A DNA stretch of 64,000 nt, taken from assembly GCF_039543505.1 (NCBI RefSeq), contig NZ_BAABJW010000004.1, positions 62,001 to 126,000 on the forward strand, given 5' to 3'. Positions 36,582 through 46,789 of this stretch are shown here, piece after piece. The translations under genes were made by a program, and so were the position numbers. Every line of letters begins with the position of its first letter. The first letter of the stretch is position 1. The stretch comes from Litoribaculum gwangyangense. Its GTDB lineage: Bacteria > Bacteroidota > Bacteroidia > Flavobacteriales > Flavobacteriaceae. The notes beneath the pieces are model-generated. The model was not told where the DNA came from. It worked only from the letters and a program-made list of their open reading frames with translations, and did not search any database.

Positions 36582-38171
36582 ATGAAGAGCACAAAGTTAT
36601 TACAAGTTGTAATGCTTCTAACCCTTTTAGGCTGTAAAACAAACCAACCTAATGTGGTTAAAAATGAAAAAAAACCTAACGTTTTGTTCATCTTGGTGGA
36701 TGATTTAGGCTATCACGATTTAGGTGTTACAGGCAGCACATTTTATGAAACGCCTAACATAGATAAATTGGCGAATGAAGGTGTAGTATTTACTAACGGC
36801 TATGCGGCAAGTAGGGTTTGTAGTCCATCCAGAGCAAGTATCATGACTGGTAAATTTACAGGGCGCCATGGCATTACTGATTGGATTGGTGCTTTGTCAG
36901 GTGAAGAATGGCGTTCAAAAAGCAATTACAATAAATTACTGCCAGCCAATTACGTACATGCTTTACCACATGAGGACATTACCATTGCCGAAGCTTTTAA
37001 AGAGCAAGGTTACAAGACTTTTTTTGCAGGGAAATGGCATTTAGGTGATGAAGGTTCGTATCCCGAAGATCATGGTTTCGATATAAATATTGCAGGTATT
37101 GATGCAGGCTCCCCAAAAGGTGGATTCTTTTCACCTTGGAATAATCCAAAACTTCAAAATAACCAAAAAGGAGAAAATTTAACATTACGCTTAGCAAACG
37201 AAACCGCAGATTTTATAGCTGAACATAAAGACTCAACCTTTTTTGCATTCTTGTCGTTTTATGCGGTACATGCACCCATCCAAACCACACAAGAGAAATG
37301 GGCTAAGTACAGAAATAAAGCGGATAGTATAGGGATTGCTGAAAATGGTTTTGAAATGGAGCGCGTGTTACCTATTAGAAGATTACAAGATAATCCTATT
37401 TATGGTGGCTTGGTTGAAACTATGGATGATGCAGTCGGATTGGTTTTAAAAGCTTTAAAAGATAATGGCTTAGATGATAATACCATTGTGGTATTTACAT
37501 CCGATAACGGTGGTGTAGCTTCCGGTGATAATTATGCAACCAGTAATTTACCCCTAAGAGGGGGTAAAGGCTATCAATGGGAAGGCGGTATTAAAGAACC
37601 ATTTTTTATTAAAGTACCATGGTTAAATAGTATAAAATCTTCGGTGGTTCCTGTGGTAAGTACCGATTTATATCCAACGCTTTTAGATTTAGCAAATTTA
37701 TCATTAAAAAATGAACAACATTTAGATGGCGTAAGCTTAAAGCCTTTGCTAGAAGGATCTCAAAAAGACATAAATAGGCCTTTATTTTGGCACTATCCGC
37801 ACTACGGAAACCAAGGAGGTGAACCATCATCCATAATTCAAAAAGACGGTTGGAAACTCATTCATTACTGGGAAGACGGTCGAGAAGAGTTGTTTAAACT
37901 TCCTTCCGAAGAAAACGATCATCAGAATGTGATTTCTGAGTATTCTAAAATAGCAAACGCTTTAAGCAATGAGTTAATGCAATGGTTAAAACAAGTAAAC
38001 GCAAGATATCCAATTAAGGATGATGAATTTAACTCCGAGAAGCGCCTACAGCATTTGCAAAATATAGTTGAAAAGAAATTACCAAATCTCGAAAAGCAAC
38101 GACTTGAAGTTTTATCTTCTGACTTCAAACCTAATAAAGATTGGTGGGGTAGTAAACCAACCCAAGATTAG
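36582..38171 (+). CDS. Formylglycine-dependent sulfatase (family S1), lipoprotein
   Basis: A 529-residue S1 sulfatase with a lipobox ending at Cys18 (LLGC). It has the N-terminal metal motif VLFILVDDLGYHDLG and the active site CSPSRASIMTG with Cys80 as the formylglycine precursor. GKWHLGDEG and TSDNGGVASGD complete the pocket. The longer C-terminus has a basic, helical tail (KRLQHLQNIVEKKLPNLEKQ). It is the last gene of the operon starting at 30839, 21 bp behind GH43. Since it is co-transcribed with a xylosidase-like enzyme, sulfated xylose or rhamnose-3-sulfate next to xylose is a plausible substrate (inference). Confidence 0.92.
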   Translation: MKSTKLLQVVMLLTLLGCKTNQPNVVKNEKKPNVLFILVDDLGYHDLGVTGSTFYETPNIDKLANEGVVFTNGYAASRVCSPSRASIMTGKFTGRHGITDWIGALSGEEWRSKSNYNKLLPANYVHALPHEDITIAEAFKEQGYKTFFAGKWHLGDEGSYPEDHGFDINIAGIDAGSPKGGFFSPWNNPKLQNNQKGENLTLRLANETADFIAEHKDSTFFAFLSFYAVHAPIQTTQEKWAKYRNKADSIGIAENGFEMERVLPIRRLQDNPIYGGLVETMDDAVGLVLKALKDNGLDDNTIVVFTSDNGGVASGDNYATSNLPLRGGKGYQWEGGIKEPFFIKVPWLNSIKSSVVPVVSTDLYPTLLDLANLSLKNEQHLDGVSLKPLLEGSQKDINRPLFWHYPHYGNQGGEPSSIIQKDGWKLIHYWEDGREELFKLPSEENDHQNVISEYSKIANALSNELMQWLKQVNARYPIKDDEFNSEKRLQHLQNIVEKKLPNLEKQRLEVLSSDFKPNKDWWGSKPTQD

Positions 38172-38239
38172 TGCCTCATAGGTAATTATATTAGTTTAGG
38201 AATTGTTAGTATTTAGCTTTTATTTCAATCAGCACAGTT

Positions 38240-38260
38240 CAGCACGGCAAGTACAGGATA
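38240..38260 (+). promoter_or_regulatory. PUL operator motif copy upstream of susCD
   Basis: CAGCAC..., then TACAGGATA at 38252-38260. The CA half-site is 11 bp before CAGG here instead of 10. It lies 64 bp before the SusC start codon, so the importer shares the motif with the enzyme operons. Confidence 0.6.
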
Positions 38261-38323
38261 CTTAACAGAACTTTAAGAAATATTTTAGCCTTAAACAAAC
38301 AAATAAACTATAAATTTTTATTT

Positions 38324-41300
38324 ATGAAACTAACAACTAAATTGAATGAGACATCTTCCTTTCAAAAAGTGAAGGTGTTTTTTATTTTGTGTCTGTCATG
38401 TTCGGCAATGTCATTTGCCCAGACAGTGACAGGAACAGTAACAGCAGATGGTCAACCTCTGCCTGGGGCTACTGTATTGATTAAGAACACCAGTAAAGGA
38501 ACAAGTACAGATTTTGATGGGAATTATGCCATAGAAGCTAGCCCGGATAATACACTTATTTTTTCCTATGTTGGTTATGCTACAAAAGAAGTAACTGTAG
38601 GCAATCAATCTGTTATTAACGTAACTCTAGAGGCGGATAATAAACTAGACGAGGTTGTTGTTATCGGTTATGGTACACAACGTAAATCTGATTTAACAGG
38701 TTCTGTCTCTTCAGTAAGTGCAGAGGACATTGCTACGCTCCCCGTGGCCAGGGTAGATCAAGCTTTACAGGGTAGAGCGGCTGGTGTTCAAGTGACTCAA
38801 ACGAGTGGTGCTCCGGGTGCGGGAACTTCTATTAGGGTTCGTGGAGGAAACTCAATAACTGGAAATAATCAACCGCTTTGGGTTGTTGACGGTATTATTG
38901 TAGGGACCAATTTCGATTTGAATAATCTTAACGCTAACGATATAAAATCAGTTGAGATTTTAAAAGATGCCTCCTCAATAGCAATTTATGGGTCCAGAGG
39001 TGCTAATGGGGTTATTTTAGTAACAACCAAAAGTGGAACTAGTATTGGTGGAAAACCTCAGGTTAGTGTTGGAGTTTATACTAGTACACAGTTGGTGCCC
39101 GAAAGACCTGCTTACTTGAGTCAGGCAGAACAAATTGATTATACCAATGAAGATGCTAGATTTAGAGGAGTAGCAGAACCATTTCCGGGAAATCCGTCGG
39201 ACTATCCAGACAATGACTATTTTGATTTATTGTTGGACCCATCTCCCATTTACAATGTAGACGTGTCTATTTCTGGATCTTCAGAAAATGGTAGTGTAAA
39301 TTACTATAACTCTTTAAACTTTTTCAATCAAGATGGTTTGATAAAAAATTCTGGAATTGAAAAATATATTTTCAGATCTAATGTCGATTTTAAGTTAAGC
39401 GACAAATTGAAAGCTGGATTTAGAATAAATTACTCTAGAATTAAAAGAGACAATGGTGTTGTTGGTTATGGCGGATTATTAAATATTCTACCAACGCAAC
39501 CAATCTATAATGATGATGGTTCTTTCAATGGATTTAATGATGTAATCGGGGCGCCTTTCAATAACCCATTGGCAACCGCTCAATTGGATACCGATGAAAC
39601 AACTAGTACAAATTTCTTAGGAACCATGTATTTGGAATATAGCCCTATTAAAAATTTAATTATTCGCTCTACGTTTAATCCAGAGATTGATAATAGCAAG
39701 AGGAATGAGTTCACGTCCAGCCAAAGACCAGATTTAACAGTGGTGGGTGAAACTGGAAATGCAAGAATCTCCTCGGTGGCAGCTTTTAATTGGAACAATG
39801 AAAACACCATTCAATACAACACGAATTTTGGTGAAAACCATAATTTAACAGTACTCGGTGGAGCATCTTTTCAAAAGATAAGTGCCGAATCTTTTGAGGC
39901 TCAATCATTTGGTTTTACTACCGATGCAACACAATTTAATAATCTCAACCTAGGAACTGATCCAACAAGAAATGTTGTGAGAAGTAATTTTACCAGCGAA
40001 CAAATCGTATCCTTTTTTGGGAGGTTAAACTATAGTTTTAAAGATAAATATTTATTGACTTTGGTAGGAAGATCTGATGGTAGCTCGAAATTTGCACCAG
40101 GAAACAAATATGCGTTTTTCCCCTCCATAGCAGGAGCATGGAAAATTTCTGAAGAGCCCTTTATGCAAAACCAAAACGTTTTTAACGATTTAAAATTAAG
40201 AGCTAGTTATGGTAAATCTGGAAATCAGGCTATTGTGCCTTACAGTACCTTGCCCATTTATGAGGAGGCTAACACCTCTTTAAATGGGGTAGAGTTGCCA
40301 GGTTTAACCTTGGGTAGACCTGCAAACCCAGATTTGCAATGGGAAACTACCTCATCATATGATATTGCTTTGGAAGCTTCGCTTTTTAATGGTAGAATAT
40401 TTACGGAGTTTAACTACTACTATAAAAAAACTGAGGATTTATTATTAGATGTGACCATTCCTAGGCAAACAGGTTTTCAAAGTCAATTACAGAACGTTGG
40501 TTCCTTAGAAAACAAGGGTTGGGAGTTGTTAATCAATTCTACCAACATTAGAAATGATAACTTTACATGGGGTTCTACTTTAACACTTTCTTCCAATAAA
40601 AATAAAATTCTAGATCTTGGAGGTAAAGATTTCATAGATTTGGTAGTAGATCAAATTGTAGGTGCCGGTAATCTCCGTCTTATAGTTGGTGAAACAGTCC
40701 CCGTATTTACTGGAGCCAATTATTTAGGTACTTGGAAAAGTCAAGCAGAAATTGATGCTTCTGGTTTGTTACCAGGCTCTCAAGTAGTTGGTGGACCAAG
40801 ATTCGAAAATAGAAATGGAGACAACATCATATCTAACGAAGATTTTGTTGTGTTAGGTAATCCATTCCCAGATTTAATTTATGGTTTTGAGAATAGCTTT
40901 AGTTACAAAAATTTTGATCTAAATATATACATACAAGGTACCGTGGGTAATGAAGTGTATAATTTAAGAACGAGAGGTAATTTTTGGACGCGAGGTGAAA
41001 ATCCTAAATACGCTGATATTGCTAACCGTTGGACGCCAGATAATCCAACATCCAATATACCTAGAGCAGGTTCTGATGGTGTAACAGGCATTCCTCCAAC
41101 TTCTGAAGATGTAGAAGATGGTTCACACTTACGTTTAAAAAACGTCAGATTAGCCTATAATCTGCCTATAGATAAATTAGGGTGGGAAGGTGTTAAAAGT
41201 ATGTCTATTTATGCTACAGGAACTAACCTGCTATTATTATCAGATTTTAGATTAATTGATCCAGAAACGAGCCGTTATGGAAGTACGGGATTAGGTAATA

Positions 41301-41374
41301 TAGCCCAAGGGTTCTCTAACGGAGAATATCCAAATGCACAAGTTATAAGCCTTGGAGTTAACGTAACCTTTTAA
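38324..41374 (+). CDS. susC: SusC/RagA-family TonB-dependent outer-membrane transporter
   Basis: A 1016-residue outer-membrane beta-barrel transporter. The signal peptide runs to about residue 33 (AMSFAQ). It is followed by the carboxypeptidase-D-like regulatory domain (VTGTVTADGQPLPGATVLIK). The TonB-box/plug start is LDEVVVIGYGTQRKSDLTGS, and the plug contains LQGRAAGVQVTQTSGAPGAG and ILKDASSIAIYGSRGANGVI. The barrel ends in an aromatic residue (GVNVTF). It imports oligosaccharides delivered by the SusD partner encoded 11 bp downstream. It is the only TonB-dependent transporter in the window and presumably takes up ulvan oligomers. Confidence 0.96.
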   Translation: MKLTTKLNETSSFQKVKVFFILCLSCSAMSFAQTVTGTVTADGQPLPGATVLIKNTSKGTSTDFDGNYAIEASPDNTLIFSYVGYATKEVTVGNQSVINVTLEADNKLDEVVVIGYGTQRKSDLTGSVSSVSAEDIATLPVARVDQALQGRAAGVQVTQTSGAPGAGTSIRVRGGNSITGNNQPLWVVDGIIVGTNFDLNNLNANDIKSVEILKDASSIAIYGSRGANGVILVTTKSGTSIGGKPQVSVGVYTSTQLVPERPAYLSQAEQIDYTNEDARFRGVAEPFPGNPSDYPDNDYFDLLLDPSPIYNVDVSISGSSENGSVNYYNSLNFFNQDGLIKNSGIEKYIFRSNVDFKLSDKLKAGFRINYSRIKRDNGVVGYGGLLNILPTQPIYNDDGSFNGFNDVIGAPFNNPLATAQLDTDETTSTNFLGTMYLEYSPIKNLIIRSTFNPEIDNSKRNEFTSSQRPDLTVVGETGNARISSVAAFNWNNENTIQYNTNFGENHNLTVLGGASFQKISAESFEAQSFGFTTDATQFNNLNLGTDPTRNVVRSNFTSEQIVSFFGRLNYSFKDKYLLTLVGRSDGSSKFAPGNKYAFFPSIAGAWKISEEPFMQNQNVFNDLKLRASYGKSGNQAIVPYSTLPIYEEANTSLNGVELPGLTLGRPANPDLQWETTSSYDIALEASLFNGRIFTEFNYYYKKTEDLLLDVTIPRQTGFQSQLQNVGSLENKGWELLINSTNIRNDNFTWGSTLTLSSNKNKILDLGGKDFIDLVVDQIVGAGNLRLIVGETVPVFTGANYLGTWKSQAEIDASGLLPGSQVVGGPRFENRNGDNIISNEDFVVLGNPFPDLIYGFENSFSYKNFDLNIYIQGTVGNEVYNLRTRGNFWTRGENPKYADIANRWTPDNPTSNIPRAGSDGVTGIPPTSEDVEDGSHLRLKNVRLAYNLPIDKLGWEGVKSMSIYATGTNLLLLSDFRLIDPETSRYGSTGLGNIAQGFSNGEYPNAQVISLGVNVTF

Positions 41375-41385
41375 AAAATTAAACT

Positions 41386-42978
41386 ATGAAAACATATAAA
41401 AATTATTTAATTCTTTTTATTCTATTAGGCTTATGCTTTGGTTGTGAGTCGTTTTTAGAAGAAGACCCAAGAGATATAATCGCACCTGAAAATTTCTTTG
41501 CTAACGAATCAGATGCAAGACAAGCCATTACAGGTGTTTATGCTATTTATAAAAACAATTCCATTTATGGACAGGTAGGTTTAGATCATTTCTATGATAA
41601 TGGTGCCGATATTATCGAACCTAATCGTGTTGCTAATTTTGTAGAGCCTATCGGTAATTACACCATGAATGAAGCAGTTGCAGATGAATCTGTGCAGAGA
41701 ATGAGTGTCGGTGATACTTGGAAAGATTTTTACAAGATTATTTTAAACTGTAATATCATTCTGGATAGAGTAGAAGGTAATCCTGCTATTTCACAAAGTG
41801 CCCAAACCGATATTATTGCAGAGGCTAGATTTTTACGTGGTTTTGCATACTGGCATATTACTAATTTATGGGGTGATGCACCATATTACACTGAAAATTT
41901 AAATATCAACGAAATAAGGCAATTAGGTAGAACACCTATGGCTACAATTTTAGAAGGTGTTTTAGATGATTTGCAATTTGCCGAGAATAATTTACAATCG
42001 TCTTATCCTGAGGCAGAAAGAGGTAGAGCTTCAAAATGGGTAGCTTCCATGGTGATTGCCAAAATGCATATGAAAGCAAGAAACTGGCAAGCTGGATTGG
42101 CAAAATGTATAGAAATAATTAATCAATCTCCACATCAGTTATTGACAACATATGCAGAAGTGTTTGATCCCTCAAACGAGTACAACGCTGAGATTATGTG
42201 GTCTCTTGATTTTGCTAAGGATATTCGAAGCCAGTACGAAGAAGGATTAGTTGGTCAGGCAGGAGGGCCATTGTCAGCTTCTTGGGGTAATGGTAACTGG
42301 AGACCGAGTATGTTTAACCCTAGATTACGCGATGAACCTAAAAATACAGCGGAAAGGTCTGCTTTGTCAGCAGCCTTAACGGCTAGAGGAGAAGCATTTA
42401 ATGGTACGGGATTACAAATTGCATCAAAAGATTTTGCTGAAAAATTTCCAACGAACGATTTAAGAAGACCTTTAAATGTTTTGGATAGTTACTTAGGGTT
42501 TGAGTTAGCATTCCCCTATATGCCAAAATTTATGAATTTAGATTTGGAAACATCACCTCGTTTTAACCACTCAGATAATAGAATGGTGTACCGGTTGGCG
42601 GATGTTTACTTAATGGCTGCAGAGTGTGAAAATGAGTTAAATGGTCCAGCGAATGCCTATCAGTATATCCACCCTATTCGTCAGCGTGCTTATGCAACTC
42701 AGGCTGAATGGGAGTTAGTAGGTTTGAGTCAACAACAATTTAGAGAAGCAATTTATGATGAGCGTAAATGGGAATTAGCTGGTGAAGCTCACCGTAGATT
42801 TGATTTGATTAGATGGGGTATATTATTAGATGTGGTTCAAAATCTTGAATATCGTTTTTGGAAACCAAATGAAAATATTAGACCTTATCATACATTATTG
42901 CCAATACCTTTATCTGAATTGCAATTAAATCCTGCTTTGTTGGAGTCAGACCCAACAAATAACGGGTATAGACAGTAA
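41386..42978 (+). CDS. susD: SusD/RagB-family glycan-binding lipoprotein
   Basis: A 530-residue outer-surface lipoprotein (lipobox Cys20, CFGC) typical of SusD/RagB: opening FLEEDPRDIIAPENFF, TPR-like helices (FLRGFAYWHITNLWGDAPYY), and the C-terminal family block YDERKWELAGEAHRRFDLIR followed by the final LLPIPLSELQLNP. It caps the SusC barrel and captures oligosaccharides at the cell surface. It starts 11 bp after susC and is followed by a strong terminator, so susC and susD form a two-gene operon under their own operator copy. Confidence 0.96.
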   Translation: MKTYKNYLILFILLGLCFGCESFLEEDPRDIIAPENFFANESDARQAITGVYAIYKNNSIYGQVGLDHFYDNGADIIEPNRVANFVEPIGNYTMNEAVADESVQRMSVGDTWKDFYKIILNCNIILDRVEGNPAISQSAQTDIIAEARFLRGFAYWHITNLWGDAPYYTENLNINEIRQLGRTPMATILEGVLDDLQFAENNLQSSYPEAERGRASKWVASMVIAKMHMKARNWQAGLAKCIEIINQSPHQLLTTYAEVFDPSNEYNAEIMWSLDFAKDIRSQYEEGLVGQAGGPLSASWGNGNWRPSMFNPRLRDEPKNTAERSALSAALTARGEAFNGTGLQIASKDFAEKFPTNDLRRPLNVLDSYLGFELAFPYMPKFMNLDLETSPRFNHSDNRMVYRLADVYLMAAECENELNGPANAYQYIHPIRQRAYATQAEWELVGLSQQQFREAIYDERKWELAGEAHRRFDLIRWGILLDVVQNLEYRFWKPNENIRPYHTLLPIPLSELQLNPALLESDPTNNGYRQ

Positions 42979-43000
42979 TTAGTTTGAGTTAGTTTAGTTT

Positions 43001-43038
43001 AAAAAAACCGAAAGACAAAAATGGCTTTCGGTTTTTTT
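43001..43038 (+). terminator. Rho-independent terminator after susD
   Basis: A 14-bp perfect inverted repeat, AAAAAAACCGAAAG / CTTTCGGTTTTTTT, with a 10-base loop and T-run. It ends the susCD transcript before the next operator. Confidence 0.9.
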
Positions 43039-43062
43039 TATTAAGTGAATTAAAACTTTTTT

Positions 43063-43079
43063 CAGCACTGTGCAGGACA
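43063..43079 (+). promoter_or_regulatory. PUL operator motif copy
   Basis: CAGCACTGTGCAGGACA, half-sites 10 bp apart, last bases degenerate (GACA for GATA). It lies 103 bp before the preferred ATG of the GH5 gene, or 85 bp before an upstream TTG. Confidence 0.5.
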
Positions 43080-43181
43080 GAGAAATTGTATATGAGTTGT
43101 ACTTTTATTATTTATGAATCTGAAAGGAACGAATATAATCGATCTAAAAAGTAAAGACTAATCTTGAAATATAAAAACAAC

Positions 43182-44579
43182 ATGTTAAAAGCCAAAGAGT
43201 GTTTTGTGATACTGCTACTTTGTTCATTATGTTCATATTCTCAAATCAAGCATGGACTGCGCGATGAAATGGGTAGACATGTTATACCCAGAGGGTTTGT
43301 AGTTAATACGAACGATCATAAGGGTGAGGTTTTTTTCAATAGTGATGATTATACCCGTATGGTAAGAATGGGTGCTAATACACAAGTAATACGATTAGAA
43401 CTTGGTAAGTTAAGTGATTTTCCTGGTGGACAATTAGAACCTAATTATTTGTTGAAATTAGATTCTTTGGTAACCTTAGGTAAAAATGCAGATATAAAGA
43501 CCGTTTTTAAAATGACAGTTTATGGCGTTGACAAGTTTGTTTGGGAGGAATTTTGGCAAAATAAAAAGAAAGAATACGATACTTATATTAATGCTTGGAA
43601 AGTAATTTGGAACCGTTATTCTAATAACCCTTATGTGATGGGCTATGATGTGGTTAATGAACCTAGAAAGTTAACCATGAATATTTCCTACAATGATTTA
43701 ACGAATAAATATTTAATACCACTTTATCAAAAAATAATTGATGAAAGTCAAAAAATAAACCCCGATAAAAAAATTCTGATCCAATCTATTTTCATGAATA
43801 AAGGTGAAGGGATAGATAATAATCAGTATGCAGAAATTACGGCACCCATCAAACGCCAAAATGTAGTATTTGCACCTCATATTTATCAAAATAAAATCGA
43901 TTTTATAAAACCAGTTATGGACCGTTTTGATAGAGAATCAGATTTACTGAAAGCTCCAATTTTAATTGGAGAATGGGGGTTTCCCACCTTTGCAAAAACC
44001 GATACTGTAATAAGTGGTAAATTAGGACAATTAGAGTATAGGGAACTTTACATCAAAACCGCCGAGGTTTTCGATCAAATGGGGGTGGGTTCCATAAAAG
44101 CTTGGTTTCTAGGAAATAGGAGTATGCAGAACTTTCTTCCTGGTGGCCCATCAACTTGGTCTATTTTTAGTGATAGTACAGATGCAGGTACTGTAGAACG
44201 TAAATACATTACTGATGTAATATCAAGACCCTTCCCGCAAGCCATCGCAGGGGATATTCAAAATTTTTTATTTAACCATGCCACCAGAACCTTAGATTTA
44301 AATCTTATTTCAGACAATAGTAAAGGGGCTTCTAAGATATTTATTGGAGCCAATAGGCATTATCCTGATGGGTTTTCAATCATAATAAATGATGATTTCG
44401 TTATGTATTATAATCCTATAAAAAATGTAGGTTTAGAAACTTATAAAGTGCCTAAAGGTTCAAATCCATCCGATTTTATATGGGATATACATGCTCAAAA
44501 ACTTGTTATTTTAAAGTGGCCCTTCGATAAGGAGACGTATAACATAAAAATTGTTCCAGGAATTAGAAATTATAAATAA
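43182..44579 (+). CDS. GH5-like glycoside hydrolase, secreted
   Basis: A 465-residue secreted (beta/alpha)8 enzyme. I prefer the ATG at 43182, because it begins a clean signal peptide (MLKAKECFVILLLCSLCSYS); a TTG at 43164 would add six residues. The GH5 acid/base is Glu160 in YDVVNEPRK and the nucleophile Glu264 in ILIGEWGFP. A C-terminal beta-rich domain (about 360-465) follows, as in endoglycoceramidase-type GH5 members. The substrate cannot be read from sequence; a beta-linked glucuronate- or xylose-containing oligosaccharide would fit the locus. It leads the operon with GH3. Confidence 0.82.
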   Translation: MLKAKECFVILLLCSLCSYSQIKHGLRDEMGRHVIPRGFVVNTNDHKGEVFFNSDDYTRMVRMGANTQVIRLELGKLSDFPGGQLEPNYLLKLDSLVTLGKNADIKTVFKMTVYGVDKFVWEEFWQNKKKEYDTYINAWKVIWNRYSNNPYVMGYDVVNEPRKLTMNISYNDLTNKYLIPLYQKIIDESQKINPDKKILIQSIFMNKGEGIDNNQYAEITAPIKRQNVVFAPHIYQNKIDFIKPVMDRFDRESDLLKAPILIGEWGFPTFAKTDTVISGKLGQLEYRELYIKTAEVFDQMGVGSIKAWFLGNRSMQNFLPGGPSTWSIFSDSTDAGTVERKYITDVISRPFPQAIAGDIQNFLFNHATRTLDLNLISDNSKGASKIFIGANRHYPDGFSIIINDDFVMYYNPIKNVGLETYKVPKGSNPSDFIWDIHAQKLVILKWPFDKETYNIKIVPGIRNYK

Positions 44580-44604
44580 GAGTAACACATAAACATAATA
44601 ATTA

Positions 44605-46779
44605 ATGAAGAAAGCATCCGTATTAATTTTACTGGTATTATCCCTTTTTAGTTGTAATTCAAACTCAAAAACCACCAGTTCTAGTAATTCAAAAGATCAA
44701 GAAATTGCTCAAAAAGTTGAAGCGCTTCTAGCTCAAATGACATTAGATGAAAAAATTGCAGAAATGACACAGGACGCTCCAGCCAATGAGCGATTGGGCA
44801 TTCCTGTTATGAAATACGGAGAAGCATTACATGGCTTATGGTTGGTGCTTGATTATTATGGTAATACAACCGTTTATCCGCAAGCAGTAGCTTGTGCTTC
44901 AACTTGGGAACCTGAACTCATTAAAAAAATGGCATCCCAGACAGCGTTGGAGGCACGCGCTTTGGGTATTACACATTGTTACTCTCCTAACTTAGATGTT
45001 TACGCAGGTGATGCGCGTTACGGGCGTGTTGAAGAATCTTATGGTGAAGATCCCTATTTGGTGTCGAGAATGGGCGTGGCATTTATTCAAGGGTTACAAG
45101 GTATGGGCAATGAGCAATTTGATGAAAATCATGTGATTGCAACGGCTAAACATTTTGTGGGATATCCAGAAAACCGCCGTGGTATCAATGGGGGGTTTAG
45201 CGACATGTCCGAACGTCGTTTGCGTGAGGTGTATCTTCCGTCGTTCGAGGCCGCAATAAAGGAAGCTCAGGTAGGTTCTGTTATGCCAGGACATCAAGAT
45301 TTTAATGGAATACCTTGTCATATGAACACGTGGTTGTTAAAGGATATTTTAAGAGATGAGCTAGGTTTTGATGGTTTTATCGTGTCAGATAATAATGATG
45401 TTGGAAGATTAGAAACCATGCATTTTATTGCTGAAACCAGGACTAAAGCAGCTATCCTGGGCTTAAAAGCGGGTGTAGATATGGATTTGGTTATAGGGAA
45501 AAACGAAAAGTTAGCAACCTATCACGCTAATGTTTTGAAGGATACCGTGATGCAGGATCCTTCATTAATGAAATATATAGACAAAGCCGTATCACGTAAC
45601 TTGACCGCAAAATATAAATTAGGTTTGTTTGATTCCGAACCAAAAGACATTGATCCAGAAACCGCAAACGCTGGTCGTGATGAACATCGTGAGTTTGCAC
45701 TAGAGATGGCTGAAAAATCGATAATCATGTTAAAAAATGATAACAATCTTTTACCTCTGGATGTATCAAAAATAAAATCACTAGCAGTTATTGGTCCCAA
45801 TGCGCATGAAGAAAGACCTAAAAAGAAAACCTATGAGCTATTAGGAGGATATTCTGGATTACCACCCTATTACGTGTCTGTTTTAGATGGTCTAAAAAAG
45901 AAAGTGGGCGAAAATGTTCAAATAAATTACGCCAAAGGGTGTGATATAGATAGTTTTTCAAAAGACGGATTTCCAGCGGCTGTTGCAGCAGCAAAACAAT
46001 CGGATGCTGTTGTTTTAGTGGTGGGGAGTTCTCATAAAACCTGTGGTGAGGGTGGCGATCGTTCTGATTTAGATTTGTATGGCGTTCAAAATGAATTAGT
46101 AGAAGCCATTCATAAAACAGGAAAACCTGTGATAGTGGTTTTGATTAATGGTCGCCCGTTGAGTATAAACTACATCGCCGAAAATATACCATCTGTACTT
46201 GAAACATGGTATGGTGGTATGCATGCTGGTGATGCTGTTGCAAATGTTCTTTTTGGCGATGTTAACCCCGGTGGTAAACTAACCATGTCATTTCCACGCT
46301 CTGTTGGGCAGGTACCCGTTACGTATTTGGAGCGTCCAGACTTTATAGGTTCTGGAAAAGGAAAGTATCGTTTTAGTGATAAATCCCCATTATTCCCCTT
46401 TGGCTATGGATTAAGTTACACCACTTTTGAAATATCTGAACCAAAGCTTCAAGATAATAGTATTGTTCCAGATGGAATTACAACGGTTTCTGTTGAGGTC
46501 ACAAATACGGGAGACAGAGAAGGTGATGAGGTTGTACAATTGTATGTTAGAGATGATTTTGCCTCGGTAGGCCGATACTTAAAACTATTGAAAGGTTTTG
46601 AACGCATTAGCCTAAAGCCTGGAGAAACCAAAACCGTTCGTTTTAATCTTGGATTTGATGAGTTGAATGTATTAAATCAGGACATGGTGAAAGTAGTAGA
46701 ACCTGGAACCTTTACCATTTCCGTAGGTTCTTCATCTCGTAGTCAAGATTTAAAAACTATAACTTTGACTGTCAAATAG
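44605..46779 (+). CDS. GH3 beta-glycosidase (beta-xylosidase/beta-glucosidase-like) lipoprotein
   Basis: A 724-residue GH3 enzyme with a lipobox ending at Cys17 (LFSC). It has the TIM-barrel domain (MTLDEKIAEMTQDAPANERL), the catalytic nucleophile Asp262 in GFIVSDNND, the (alpha/beta)6 sandwich (KSIIMLKNDNNLLPLDVSKI) and a C-terminal FnIII-like domain (VSVEVTNTGDREGDEVVQLY). Ulvan loci commonly contain GH3 enzymes acting on xylose or uronate-containing ends; the exact sugar is unknown. The next gene begins 4-10 bp after its stop, showing tight coupling. Confidence 0.93.
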   Translation: MKKASVLILLVLSLFSCNSNSKTTSSSNSKDQEIAQKVEALLAQMTLDEKIAEMTQDAPANERLGIPVMKYGEALHGLWLVLDYYGNTTVYPQAVACASTWEPELIKKMASQTALEARALGITHCYSPNLDVYAGDARYGRVEESYGEDPYLVSRMGVAFIQGLQGMGNEQFDENHVIATAKHFVGYPENRRGINGGFSDMSERRLREVYLPSFEAAIKEAQVGSVMPGHQDFNGIPCHMNTWLLKDILRDELGFDGFIVSDNNDVGRLETMHFIAETRTKAAILGLKAGVDMDLVIGKNEKLATYHANVLKDTVMQDPSLMKYIDKAVSRNLTAKYKLGLFDSEPKDIDPETANAGRDEHREFALEMAEKSIIMLKNDNNLLPLDVSKIKSLAVIGPNAHEERPKKKTYELLGGYSGLPPYYVSVLDGLKKKVGENVQINYAKGCDIDSFSKDGFPAAVAAAKQSDAVVLVVGSSHKTCGEGGDRSDLDLYGVQNELVEAIHKTGKPVIVVLINGRPLSINYIAENIPSVLETWYGGMHAGDAVANVLFGDVNPGGKLTMSFPRSVGQVPVTYLERPDFIGSGKGKYRFSDKSPLFPFGYGLSYTTFEISEPKLQDNSIVPDGITTVSVEVTNTGDREGDEVVQLYVRDDFASVGRYLKLLKGFERISLKPGETKTVRFNLGFDELNVLNQDMVKVVEPGTFTISVGSSSRSQDLKTITLTVK

Positions 46780-46789
46780 TTTCGTGGAA